Shown one piece after another: positions 19,019 through 27,728 of a DNA stretch of 64,000 nt (the stretch's first letter is position 1; each line of letters starts with the position of its first letter). The notes under the pieces were generated by a model. It saw only the letters and a program-made list of their open reading frames with translations. It made no database searches and was not told the DNA's origin. Where the stretch lies: positions 74,245 through 138,244 of the forward strand of contig QXZA01000023.1 in the NCBI GenBank assembly GCA_009886625.1, given 5' to 3'. The DNA comes from Flavobacteriaceae bacterium. GTDB lineage: Bacteria > Bacteroidota > Bacteroidia > Flavobacteriales > Flavobacteriaceae. The translations under genes were made by a program, and so were the position numbers.

Positions 19019-20356
19019 TTAGTACCCATCATTTTGAGTGATTACACCACCCGTTGCAAGTACTTCAGAAATTGGAATAGGGAACACATGATAATTACTA
19101 TTAACGGTTTGTCCCATTTCAGCATCTACAGTTCCTGTTCTTACCAAATCAAACCATCTGTGACCTTCAAAAGCTAATTCTAGTCTTCTTTCGTCAGCGA
19201 TAGCTTGTTTAACATCTGCTCGAGAACTTACAGTTCCTCTTAAGCTTGTTAACCCTGCTCTTGTTCTGATAGGATCTAATAAAGCTAAAACGGTATCAGC
19301 AGCTGTACCATTTTCATTCAATGCTTCTGCATATAACAAAATAACATCGGCTAATCTGATTTCAATCCAGTCATGTTCGCTTCCTAAGCCTCCTTCTTTT
19401 GGAAATTTAGTTGCTTTTAAACCATCGTTACTAAGTGTTACTGTTCTTCTTAAGTCAGTACCACCACCATTAGCATCACTTGCATCAAATGCAGCTACTA
19501 AATCTGGATCAACAGGTAAATCCGACTTTGAATCATCACCAACAAACCAGTTCCAAAAGTCAGAACCAAAAGAGTATTCATCTACAATAGAACTTGAAAT
19601 ACGAGTTGCATAAATGATTTCTGAGTTACCAGATTCATTTGCTGCTCCAAAAATTTCATTAAAGTTAGACTTTAAACTAATACCCGCACCAGCAGCACCG
19701 TTTACAACAGCTGCAAGTTGCGTTTCTGCATTAGAATAATCTCCCATAGCGGCATATACTTTTCCAAGTAAAGCTTGAGCTGCATATTTTGAAGCTCTCC
19801 CATCTACTATTGTCGTACTTAAGACAGCAACAGCATCATTCAAATCTGGAATGATAACACTACTGTAAACTTGGTCAGCATTTTGTCTTTGTAAAATTGA
19901 TGTGTCTGTTAAACTCGGAGCAGCAGACAAGTTAACAGTCACCGCACCAAAAGATTTAACCAATTTAAAATATGACAATGCTCTTAAAAACTTCGCTTCA
20001 GCTACTTCTGTAGCGTCAGTTGAATTTTCAATTACATTGTTAGCACTTAATATTGACTTATACATTGCCGTGTAAAGAGGACCAAAAAACTGATCTTCCA
20101 TAGTGGTCAAATTATTTGTAAACTCATCAAATTCAGTGTAAGGCGCTTCTTGCATTAGCGCATTATCTGCTCTAAATTCAGCCATTACTGCCAAAGGGGT
20201 AACACTACCTAATTGATAATAGTAGGCTGCATTTAATACTCCTCCAAAGTCCGTTAATGAATCTGCACTAGCAAAATTTGATGGGGCTTGGTCCAAATCA
20301 GTTGAACATGCTGTTATGAAGAACAGCGATCCCAATACTATTTTTATATATTTCAT
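19019..20356 (-). CDS. SusD/RagB-like surface glycan-binding lipoprotein
   Basis: This 445-residue lipoprotein has a lipobox FITAC near residue 17 and the SusD/RagB fold marks: TPR-like helices at the start (SLTDFGGVLNAAYYY), KFLRALSYFKLVKSFG in the middle (cited by RALSYFKL) and C-terminal DERRLELAFEGHRWFDL. It would bind alginate oligosaccharides on the cell surface as the lid of the SusC importer. It starts 10 bases after the susC stop, so the two are one transcript. Substrate specificity comes from the neighbouring lyases. Confidence 0.95.
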   Translation of the reverse strand: MKYIKIVLGSLFFITACSTDLDQAPSNFASADSLTDFGGVLNAAYYYQLGSVTPLAVMAEFRADNALMQEAPYTEFDEFTNNLTTMEDQFFGPLYTAMYKSILSANNVIENSTDATEVAEAKFLRALSYFKLVKSFGAVTVNLSAAPSLTDTSILQRQNADQVYSSVIIPDLNDAVAVLSTTIVDGRASKYAAQALLGKVYAAMGDYSNAETQLAAVVNGAAGAGISLKSNFNEIFGAANESGNSEIIYATRISSSIVDEYSFGSDFWNWFVGDDSKSDLPVDPDLVAAFDASDANGGGTDLRRTVTLSNDGLKATKFPKEGGLGSEHDWIEIRLADVILLYAEALNENGTAADTVLALLDPIRTRAGLTSLRGTVSSRADVKQAIADERRLELAFEGHRWFDLVRTGTVDAEMGQTVNSNYHVFPIPISEVLATGGVITQNDGY

Positions 20357-20366
20357 TTTTTTTTAT

Positions 20367-23300
20367 TTAAAAGTTAACATTTAAACCTAAAGTAAAACTT
20401 CTAACAACTGGACTTGCACCTACTTGTGCACCATAGATTGTAGGGTCAGTTCCTTTTACACCCTCTGGGTTGTATGAGGTGTAATTATCTCCCATAATGT
20501 ACAGAAGGTTCGATCCAGCTATATAAGCTCTTACAGAATTCAAACCAAGACTATTCGTCAAAGAAGATTCAAATGTGTACCCAATTGTTAAATTTCTCAA
20601 TGCAATAAAAGAAGCATCTTGTATCATTGCATCCGTTTGGTTTCTATTTCTTTCAAGATATTCACCATTATGATCAGCAATACGATCTCCATTTGGATCG
20701 ATACGAGCGTTGTCCAAACGTCCACCCCATTGTGAACCATAATAAAGAGGATCAATGTTGTAAACATCTGCCCCGTGAGATCCTTGAAACTGTAAAGACA
20801 TATCAAAATTGTCATAACTTAAGTTATGCGACATACCCCAATAAAAATCAGGAGTGTTTTGTCCAATTTTAACTAAGTCACCACCGTCTTCTACGGATTT
20901 AGTTCTGTCAATTTTACCGTCACCATTTTGATCAATTACGTAAGACTCACCAGTCATACTGTTTGGATGTCTTGAACCGTCAGCTAAGTATTCCATTTCC
21001 ACTTCACCGATCGTTTCTAATCCCCACATCTCTCCGATTTCACCACCTACGTAGTTTCTAAAGACAGCACCACGACCACTTTGTCCGAAAATTTGCTGAG
21101 GCAATTCTTCTAAACCACCTAGGTCAGTAATTTCTGTATTAACAGTAGATAAGTTGGCATTCATGTTCCAAGTTAAATCATCATTATTCACTAATAATGC
21201 TCCTAATTCAAATTCAATACCTGAACTTGTAACATCACCAACATTAAGAACAGAAGATGGGTTTCCTAATACTTCAGACTGTGCTTGATTAATTAAAATA
21301 TCTTGAATGTCAGAGGTATAATAGTCTACACCTAAAGTCAAACGATTGTTAGAGAATCCTAAATCAATACCAAAGTTCGTTTCAGTATTTGTCTGCCAAG
21401 TTAAATCTGGGTTTGGCGAATTAGATGGGATCAAATATCCTGTTCCATAAATTGTCGCCGATGGAGATAATAAACTCAATGAATTATAAGAACCTAAGAA
21501 AGAAGTTGTACCTAAAGAACCTGTACTAAATCTTAATTTTAACTGGCTCAAGGTTTCGTTATTTTCTAAGAAAGCTTCGTTGTGAATATTCCAACCAACA
21601 GAAAGTGCTGGGAAAGTTTCATATCTATTATTTGCACCAAAGCGTGAATCACCATCTCTTCTTAAAGAAACTGAAGCTAAATAACGGTCATTGTACGCAT
21701 AGTTAACACGTCCAAAAACACTTTCTCGTACTCTTGTTTCTTTTCTTTCAGTTACACTGATGTCTGAAGGATCAAAAAGATTGAAATTAAGAATGGCTTC
21801 ATCAGGAACATTTACACCCCTTAGTGCTGTTCCATTAAATTTAGTTGATTGTACTTCAACCCCTGCAACAGCAGCAATATCATGATTTCCAATAACTTTT
21901 GTAAAATTCAAAGTAGTCTCGCTTAATATAGTGGATACTTTTAAATCAGTTTGTCTCATGAAGGTTTGTGAGTTTCTAGCTCTAGAATCATAACCGAGTA
22001 ATCTATGAGAGTAAACCTGACTGTCTCTAATATCGCCTCCTAAAACAGATTTTACATTCAAACCTTCAATAATCTCATATTGTAAGTAACCATTTAAGTT
22101 CGCAAAATATGACTTTTCCCAACTTTCAACATTGTCAAGCTTTGCAGCGGGTCCTGCATCACCAGACCCTCCAATACCATTGTTTGCTCTACCATAATGC
22201 CAGTCTTGAGCTGCCATCCCAGGCTCTAATGCATAAATACTATTTGCTTCATAACCAGATCCTCTGTAACCACGGTCAAAAGGAGTCAATCCTAAACTCT
22301 GTGCCTGAGCATCTAGTTGTTGAACAAAAGAAATAGACTCAGCAGTATGATAAATAGGGTGTACGCCATAAGCTCTTAATAAGTCTCTCATATCGTGCCC
22401 TAAGATATCTCTTGTAGATGAAAATCCATTTGCGTTGATACCTGCAGAAAGCTTGTCGTTTAATTTTGCATCAACATTCATCCGGAAGTTTAGTCTTTCA
22501 TATCCTTGTGTAATTACAACACCCTCGATATCTTGGTATCCAACAGATGCAAAATATTTCACATCTTCATTTCCACCACTCATGCTAAAGTCATGGCTTT
22601 GAGATTGTCCATTTTGGAAAAGCCAATCCTCTGGGCTTATTGCACCTGGAGAATTTTCGTATGCACTTAATCTATATTCTAAAAATGCAGCGTCCTTTGT
22701 AGCAACGGTACTTGTCCAATTTCCTGCAGCAATTTCTGCTCTTGCAGTTGCAGCCCATTCAGGTCCCGACTGAAGAATGTTTTCTCTGTATTTACTAGAA
22801 GTACTTGTGTATGCATTGTAACTAAATTTAGCTTTGCCTGACGTTCCTTTTTTAGTAGTAATTAAGATTACACCATTTGCTCCTCGCGATCCATAAATGG
22901 CAGCAGAAGCGGCATCCTTTAATACTTCGATACTTTGTATATCATTTGGGTTAACAGATTGTATACCACCAGAAATGGGGTACCCATCTACAACAACCAA
23001 AGGATTAGAAGCACCAGAAATAGATGAAGCTGCTCTAATTTGAATTTTTGGAGCAGCACCTGGTGAACCGTCTTGATTTTGAATCAAAACACCAGATAAT
23101 TTTCCAGCTAAAGCGTCATCAACACGAGCAGTTTGAACAGCAGCAACTTCGCCACCTCCAATTTTTGCAACAGCACCTGTTAATTGTGACCTTTTACGAG
23201 TACCGTAACCAGTTACTACTATTTCGTCCAATTCATTGAGGTCTTCTTGAAGAACAACATTTATGTTGTCTTGACCTGTAAATTGGATTAATTGATTAAC

Positions 23301-23528
23301 ATATCCTACATAGGATATCTCAATGCTTTGATTGGTTTCTACAGAGACAGTGAAGTTTCCATCAAAGTCAGTAGTTGTTCCATTGTTGGTCCCTTGTACT
23401 AAAACAGAGGCACCTGGAATTGGTACACCATCCGCACCAGTAACGATTCCACTAAGTTGCGTTTGTGCAAAACCAATGGTTGTCCCAAGGAGCACTAACA
23501 ACAGTGATAAATAAGATCTAATTTTCAT
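20367..23528 (-). CDS. SusC-like TonB-dependent alginate oligosaccharide importer
   Basis: This 1053-residue outer-membrane protein has a signal peptide ending GFAQ, a CarboxypepD-like domain (SGIVTGADGVPIPGASV), the SusC signature DEIVVTGYGTRKRSQLTGAV (cited by EIVVTGYGT), a plug with VLKDAASAAIYGSRGANGVI (cited by AAIYGSRGANG) and a barrel ending FTLGLNVNF. With SusD it forms the TonB-powered import complex. It has a leader of about 160 bases that contains an apparent intrinsic terminator and is controlled by tandem GntR-type operators at the promoter. Confidence 0.96.
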   Translation of the reverse strand: MKIRSYLSLLLVLLGTTIGFAQTQLSGIVTGADGVPIPGASVLVQGTNNGTTTDFDGNFTVSVETNQSIEISYVGYVNQLIQFTGQDNINVVLQEDLNELDEIVVTGYGTRKRSQLTGAVAKIGGGEVAAVQTARVDDALAGKLSGVLIQNQDGSPGAAPKIQIRAASSISGASNPLVVVDGYPISGGIQSVNPNDIQSIEVLKDAASAAIYGSRGANGVILITTKKGTSGKAKFSYNAYTSTSSKYRENILQSGPEWAATARAEIAAGNWTSTVATKDAAFLEYRLSAYENSPGAISPEDWLFQNGQSQSHDFSMSGGNEDVKYFASVGYQDIEGVVITQGYERLNFRMNVDAKLNDKLSAGINANGFSSTRDILGHDMRDLLRAYGVHPIYHTAESISFVQQLDAQAQSLGLTPFDRGYRGSGYEANSIYALEPGMAAQDWHYGRANNGIGGSGDAGPAAKLDNVESWEKSYFANLNGYLQYEIIEGLNVKSVLGGDIRDSQVYSHRLLGYDSRARNSQTFMRQTDLKVSTILSETTLNFTKVIGNHDIAAVAGVEVQSTKFNGTALRGVNVPDEAILNFNLFDPSDISVTERKETRVRESVFGRVNYAYNDRYLASVSLRRDGDSRFGANNRYETFPALSVGWNIHNEAFLENNETLSQLKLRFSTGSLGTTSFLGSYNSLSLLSPSATIYGTGYLIPSNSPNPDLTWQTNTETNFGIDLGFSNNRLTLGVDYYTSDIQDILINQAQSEVLGNPSSVLNVGDVTSSGIEFELGALLVNNDDLTWNMNANLSTVNTEITDLGGLEELPQQIFGQSGRGAVFRNYVGGEIGEMWGLETIGEVEMEYLADGSRHPNSMTGESYVIDQNGDGKIDRTKSVEDGGDLVKIGQNTPDFYWGMSHNLSYDNFDMSLQFQGSHGADVYNIDPLYYGSQWGGRLDNARIDPNGDRIADHNGEYLERNRNQTDAMIQDASFIALRNLTIGYTFESSLTNSLGLNSVRAYIAGSNLLYIMGDNYTSYNPEGVKGTDPTIYGAQVGASPVVRSFTLGLNVNF

Positions 23529-23571
23529 AAGATTTTTAAAAGTTAGTTAGTATTGTTTGTTTCGAAATAAA

Positions 23572-23587
23572 TGTTTCTAAAGAAACA
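23572..23587 (-). promoter_or_regulatory. Second hairpin in the susC leader
   Basis: TGTTTC-TTTA-GAAACA (read on the minus strand) is a perfect 6-bp stem with a 4-base loop, lying between the leader terminator and the susC start. It may be part of the same leader switch or a spacer structure. Confidence 0.4.
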
Positions 23588-23593
23588 GGGCAT

Positions 23594-23625
23594 AAAAAAG
23601 CGGTTTACATTACTAAACTGCTTTA
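23594..23625 (-). terminator. Intrinsic terminator (putative attenuator) in the susC leader
   Basis: On the minus strand AAAGCAGTTT and AAACCGCTTT form a 10-bp stem with one A/C mismatch and an 8-base loop, followed by a run of T. It lies after the susC promoter and operators but about 65 bases before the susC ATG, so it would stop susC transcripts unless overridden. The opposite strand lacks a good T-run, so it is not simply a terminator for plus-strand genes. Confidence 0.6.
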
Positions 23626-23651
23626 TTTGAGCTGTTTTTATTTCATTTCAA

Positions 23652-23695
23652 TTTGGTAAACCAAACTGGTAAACCAAATTGGTTTTCCAAATATA
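23652..23695 (-). promoter_or_regulatory. susC promoter with three tandem GntR-type operators
   Basis: Three palindromes follow each other with a 13-bp period: TTTGGTAAACCAAA (23652-23665), CTGGTAAACCAAA (23666-23678) and TTGGTTTTCCAA (23679-23690). The minus-strand -7 element TATATTTG (23695-23688) overlaps the last one, so a bound regulator would cover the promoter and the start of transcription. The same palindrome occurs upstream of the PL6 gene. The remaining DNA of the 394-base gap up to 23922 is AT-rich, and I see nothing firm in it. Confidence 0.75.
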
Positions 23696-23922
23696 TTAAA
23701 AAATTTGACTTTTTATGTTTTTTTTAATAATAATTGTAGTTAACCTTTCTGAATTTGTTTTCGATTACAATGTTGTTTCACTATTTTTCAAATTGTAGAT
23801 AGGGAATGTGACGAGTTTTAAGCTTTTTATGTGCAGTATACGTTCACTAAAGAGTATGTCCAATAAACCACTATTTAATTCTAAAAACTAGAATATAGAA
23901 ATATTAAAGAATAGGTGAAGTA

Positions 23923-24618
23923 TTATTCTTCTGTATTGTAACAATATTGGTAGAGTATTCCAAAGTGTTCTTTCATTGCATCCTTGGCCTTGGCAGGATC
24001 TTGATTTTTTATCGCATCTAAGATTGCTTTATGTTCTTGTATTCCCCGAAAAGCGGTGTCTTTATCACACACATGATGTTTTTCAAAATTGGTAATTATT
24101 TCAGGGGTTATTTTCAACATAAACGTATTTATGGTGGGATTACCACTTGCTCTTGCGATAGCAAGGTGAAATAATAAATCTTCTTGAACAGCATCCTCTC
24201 CTCGGATTACCTTTTCAGAATAATCGGCTAATGAGTTCTCCATGTGAATTAAATCATCAACAGTTCTTCTTAGCGCAGCTAATTTCACTCCTTTCAGTTC
24301 AAGAAAAATTCGTGCCTCTACAAGATCCTTAAATGATGGGACCGGCAAACCTAAAATATCGTCGATCATTCCATTTAAAGCAGTAACTCCTATGTCTGCA
24401 ATAAAGGTTCCACTTTGTGGAATAGATTTTACTATTCCAAAATACTCTAGGGTTTGTAGCGATTGCCTTAGATTACTTCTTGATACATTGAATTTTTCTG
24501 AAAGCATTCTTTCAGAAGGTAATTTATCACCGGGTTCAAGATTTTTTAGATTAATTAACTCCTTTAGGTTTAATAAAATTTGTTTCTGGATTTCTTGAAT
24601 TTTATTGTCCATGATCAT
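23923..24618 (-). CDS. GntR-family (FadR/FCD) regulator, copy 2
   Basis: This 231-residue paralogue of the regulator at 18120-18809 has a winged helix GDKLPSERMLSEKF and SRSNLRQSLQTLEYFGIV, then an FCD effector domain almost identical to copy 1. It lies directly upstream of susC and its tandem operators, and downstream of the PL7 remnant. The position suggests that it is the direct repressor of the susCD and lyase genes, comparable to AusR of Zobellia (by analogy). Two candidate starts exist, Met1 at 24618 and Met3 at 24612. Nucleotide similarity to copy 1 is also high, indicating recent duplication or gene conversion. Confidence 0.93.
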   Translation of the reverse strand: MIMDNKIQEIQKQILLNLKELINLKNLEPGDKLPSERMLSEKFNVSRSNLRQSLQTLEYFGIVKSIPQSGTFIADIGVTALNGMIDDILGLPVPSFKDLVEARIFLELKGVKLAALRRTVDDLIHMENSLADYSEKVIRGEDAVQEDLLFHLAIARASGNPTINTFMLKITPEIITNFEKHHVCDKDTAFRGIQEHKAILDAIKNQDPAKAKDAMKEHFGILYQYCYNTEE

Positions 24619-24714
24619 TTTTTAATATGTTTTTAAAACTTTAAATATAAAGGTTCGTTTAGTTTGTGATACGTCTAATTTATAAAATTTAACCTTTGAA
24701 AAAGCTATATTGTC

Positions 24715-25194
24715 CTAAGTCTGTAGATGATTACCTGCTTTAAAATAATTTTCAAAAATACCCCATTTTTGAATGTGAATGTTGGCATAAGAAATAGAGT
24801 CAGTCTCGTTTAAAATAACTTCCATTCTTCCGTCTGAAACGAGCACTTCCAGCTTGAATTTATCAGTTCCTAATCGTTCAGGAAAGGTATAGCCTTCGTC
24901 ATCACCCCATGCATCTTTATGAAGAAGCTCAGTTGTTGTATTTGATAAATCTTTTACTTCTTTAGTTTTCATTCTCACATTTCCGTTATACCAATAAATC
25001 TTTAACATGGGAGGTGCATCTGTTAATCGTCCATGAATTTGTATAATAATAACAGGATGTGGCGTTCCATTTTGATCAGAGGATATTTCGGGTACAGTTA
25101 GTGTACCTGAGAGTCTTCTGCTTTTGTCATAGACTCTATTCCATGAAATCTTCACGAATAGGGCTAAATACATCAATAAGTTCTCCCGCTTCAA
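24715..25194 (-). pseudogene. 5'-truncated PL7 alginate lyase remnant
   Basis: The C-terminal 140 residues match the alginate lyase family PL7 (alginate lyase 2): the catalytic QIH motif is in VIIIQIHG, the strand EVLVSDGRMEVILN follows, and the end motif is YFKAGNHLQ. The N-terminal part with the signal peptide and the RxEL catalytic strand is missing. The frame runs upstream for 19 codons only because it is open inside the cupin gene in another phase, so that part is not lyase. A deletion ending at the cupin stop (about 25136) explains the layout. It is unlikely to be active. A product from a coupled start cannot be excluded. Confidence 0.75.
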
Positions 25195-25483
25195 TACAAA
25201 TTGCTCCGTGGAGGACGTTGGTAGGAATATAAAAATTGTCCCCTATACTCAGTCTTTGTGTTTCTCCATCAATGGTAACATCAAATACTCCAGAGGCTAC
25301 ATGTGTTACTTGTGAATGATGGTGTTGATGCATGGGTCCAATACCGCCCTTTGAGAAAGAAACATGAACCAACATGATTTTATCATCATAACCCATAATT
25401 TTTCTTTTTACACCTTCACCAACGGTTTCCCATTCTTTATCTTTAGTAAATAAGAAGGATTTACTTGTTCCAAAACTTTTCAT
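25136..25483 (-). CDS. kdgF: KdgF-like cupin for uronate linearisation
   Basis: This 115-residue single-domain cupin has the metal-binding His cluster in MHQHHHSQVTHV and the second cupin motif GDNFYIPTNVLHGA, with a C-terminal VFSPIREDF. KdgF proteins speed opening of 4,5-unsaturated monouronates to DEH-type linear ketouronates. It lies 6 bases after the PL17 stop in the lyase operon, which supports that role. The stop codon coincides with the edge of the PL7 remnant, but the cupin itself looks complete. Confidence 0.87.
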   Translation of the reverse strand: MKSFGTSKSFLFTKDKEWETVGEGVKRKIMGYDDKIMLVHVSFSKGGIGPMHQHHHSQVTHVASGVFDVTIDGETQRLSIGDNFYIPTNVLHGAICIEAGELIDVFSPIREDFME

Positions 25484-25489
25484 AGTTAT

Positions 25490-27724
25490 TTATTTAATTG
25501 TTATATAATAAGGTCCAGTCCATTTCTTTTCAACCCCATTGATTAAAACGGTATGGGAATGGTTTTTGTTTTGATTTGTGTTTGCTAGATAAATCACTAT
25601 GGGTGCTCCCTCGTTTAGTGTAATAGAAACAATACTGTATTCTGTGGTATCCACTAGCACGGAAATTTCTTTTATTTTAGTGCGTGTATTTATTGCTATT
25701 TCACTGACAGGACTGTAACTCCCATGAGTTTCAATTGTATTTACAAAAAGTGTATTTGCCGTATTTTCTCTTCGAATGATAAAAGAGGAATCCTTTCTTA
25801 AATTGAACTCTGGATCGTTAGCTCCAAGTTGGGTGAACAAATAACTATCTCCTTTTTTAGCCGCCATACTCAGGGTATGAAAAGTGTTATTTGAAAACCA
25901 ACTCAGTTGATCTGTGGATGATTTGGTATTTCCTTTTCCTTTTAACCAAAGATGCTGATAGCCGTCTTTTTCTCCAAGCGGAACAAGAGACTGATAGGAT
26001 TCGATTGCAAAATTATGCGTCATTACTTGTCCAAAATAATGATAGGGTAAATCATATTGATTCTTATTGTCAGCATTTACTTTAAATACATCTACAACTA
26101 GTGGATTTTCAAAACGTTCATCTTCAACCATGATAAGTGTCCGATGCATTTGAAGATCTTTATAGGCATTGTTTTCTTTAGCACTAATTAGCTGATGACT
26201 GTTATCAGTGAGTTCACTGGTGTATTTTGAGGAATGAAATTGACTTCCCAGTTCATATTTACCATTAAAATGTGAAGTTTCATTTACCACTAAGGTATTA
26301 TGTGCAATGGTTTGTTTTGCCCAAGTTTTATTTTCCTTTAAATATCCTCCTCCATTTTTTTGATCGATATTAACAAAACGAGCTAGACCATAGTCTTGTA
26401 GTACTTCATCACCTTTATAATAAAGAGAAAACGAAAGTTTGTCGTAATGGCCGTGGCTATTTCCTTGAGCAGAGTATTTGGCGACTAGATTTAATTCGTC
26501 TTCAATATTCCCAGCTCTAAGTATGGAGATTCCTCCTTGTTTTCCATTTGGACCATCGGTAATTTCAAAAGATTTTTTGGTAAAAGGGACAGCTTTTCCT
26601 TCTTCTAGCGCCTTGGCTACTGCAAAACCAGCGTCGTCTAAGGTAATTTTACCTTGAGCCTCTGCAATTGACAATAAACCTGGATTGCTGTTGCCGTAAT
26701 GATAAGCAATGTCAACAGAGGAGACCAGTTCACGTGAAAAATAGGACATTCCCTTTTGCGCGTCATTGAGTGGATAAAACTCTCCATCTGTATCGGTTAA
26801 ATTTAAGAGGGTATTTACTGCTTTGAGTAAGACCCCATTATTGTAGTCAAATATCTTTTCCTCTGGACGTACATTGTGTAAACCAACTGCAAAAAGGAGA
26901 TAAGGATACATCGCATAGCGCTGATAGTAGGGCGCTTCAGTATAATAACCCTCAGGGGAAAAAGGCGCATCTATATTGGCCAAAAAACCTGCTTTTTCAT
27001 CGGCTTTTTTGATAAAGCCCCCATCATTGTCCTTAGCATTGGCGTCAATACCATCTTTGGATAAGCCGTAGAGTGCTCGTTGAATGAGTTCTTCATCTTG
27101 AATTACTAAGCCCATCATGCCGACACCTGCACTACCCCATGTACTATGATTATGAATGCGGTTAAAATATTGTGGATTTTCAATTGAGATATAATCGGCA
27201 AAGGGACGAAACAACTCTTTTTTTAAATACTTGCGTTCTTTTTTTGATAAAAATGGATGAATACAATCATATGCCTGACTGACATAGACCAACCAGTTGG
27301 CATCGTTCAAACATTGCCAAAATATTTTTCCTCTTGCATAAGAACGTGGTTGAGGATGTATAGGTAAGGTCTTGTAGATACGCGCGTATTCCATCAATAC
27401 TTCCTTTACATAAGCTGCATACTTATCTTGTTGTAAAATTTGATATAAAGCCCCTGCTTTTTGTAAGATCAAAAAGTTTCTCTTGTGACGTTCGTGGGTA
27501 TATCCTCCAGCCATGTCTTTAGGAATAGGGACATGTACACCTGTGAGTATCTCTGCATCAACTTCAGCTTTTACTCCAGCTAAATGGGTGTCGAAAAAAG
27601 GGACTTTCCCTAAATTCTGTCTAATTTCTTCAACTCCAGCTTGGGTTAAAATTAAATTAGGATGATCTTGTGCTTTTAAAATAAAAGCAAGCAAGAAAAC
27701 AATTGAAAATAGCGCTTTGTTCAA
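25490..27724 (-). CDS. PL17 family oligoalginate lyase
   Basis: This 744-residue secreted lyase has a signal peptide ending LKAQ, an alpha/alpha toroid with the Asn-His in RIHNHSTWGSAG and Tyr-rich EAPYYQRYAMYP, then a heparinase II/III-like beta domain with NSHGHYDKLSFSLYY. PL17 enzymes act exolytically on alginate oligomers to give unsaturated monouronate. The start codon is TTG at 27724, 4 bases after the PL6 stop, with a normal signal peptide directly behind it. The operon order is PL6-PL17-cupin. Confidence 0.93.
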   Translation of the reverse strand: MNKALFSIVFLLAFILKAQDHPNLILTQAGVEEIRQNLGKVPFFDTHLAGVKAEVDAEILTGVHVPIPKDMAGGYTHERHKRNFLILQKAGALYQILQQDKYAAYVKEVLMEYARIYKTLPIHPQPRSYARGKIFWQCLNDANWLVYVSQAYDCIHPFLSKKERKYLKKELFRPFADYISIENPQYFNRIHNHSTWGSAGVGMMGLVIQDEELIQRALYGLSKDGIDANAKDNDGGFIKKADEKAGFLANIDAPFSPEGYYTEAPYYQRYAMYPYLLFAVGLHNVRPEEKIFDYNNGVLLKAVNTLLNLTDTDGEFYPLNDAQKGMSYFSRELVSSVDIAYHYGNSNPGLLSIAEAQGKITLDDAGFAVAKALEEGKAVPFTKKSFEITDGPNGKQGGISILRAGNIEDELNLVAKYSAQGNSHGHYDKLSFSLYYKGDEVLQDYGLARFVNIDQKNGGGYLKENKTWAKQTIAHNTLVVNETSHFNGKYELGSQFHSSKYTSELTDNSHQLISAKENNAYKDLQMHRTLIMVEDERFENPLVVDVFKVNADNKNQYDLPYHYFGQVMTHNFAIESYQSLVPLGEKDGYQHLWLKGKGNTKSSTDQLSWFSNNTFHTLSMAAKKGDSYLFTQLGANDPEFNLRKDSSFIIRRENTANTLFVNTIETHGSYSPVSEIAINTRTKIKEISVLVDTTEYSIVSITLNEGAPIVIYLANTNQNKNHSHTVLINGVEKKWTGPYYITIK

Positions 27725-27728
27725 GAGA

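Noticed and set aside
23543..23593. 16-codon upstream frame in the susC leader as a true gene
   Set aside because: It starts in the T-run of the hairpin and has no recognisable pattern such as repeated regulatory codons; kept only as part of the leader observation.
25136..25194. Programmed frameshift joining the cupin to the PL7 remnant
   Set aside because: No slippery heptamer or downstream structure is visible, and the cupin has a normal family C-terminus; a deletion is simpler.
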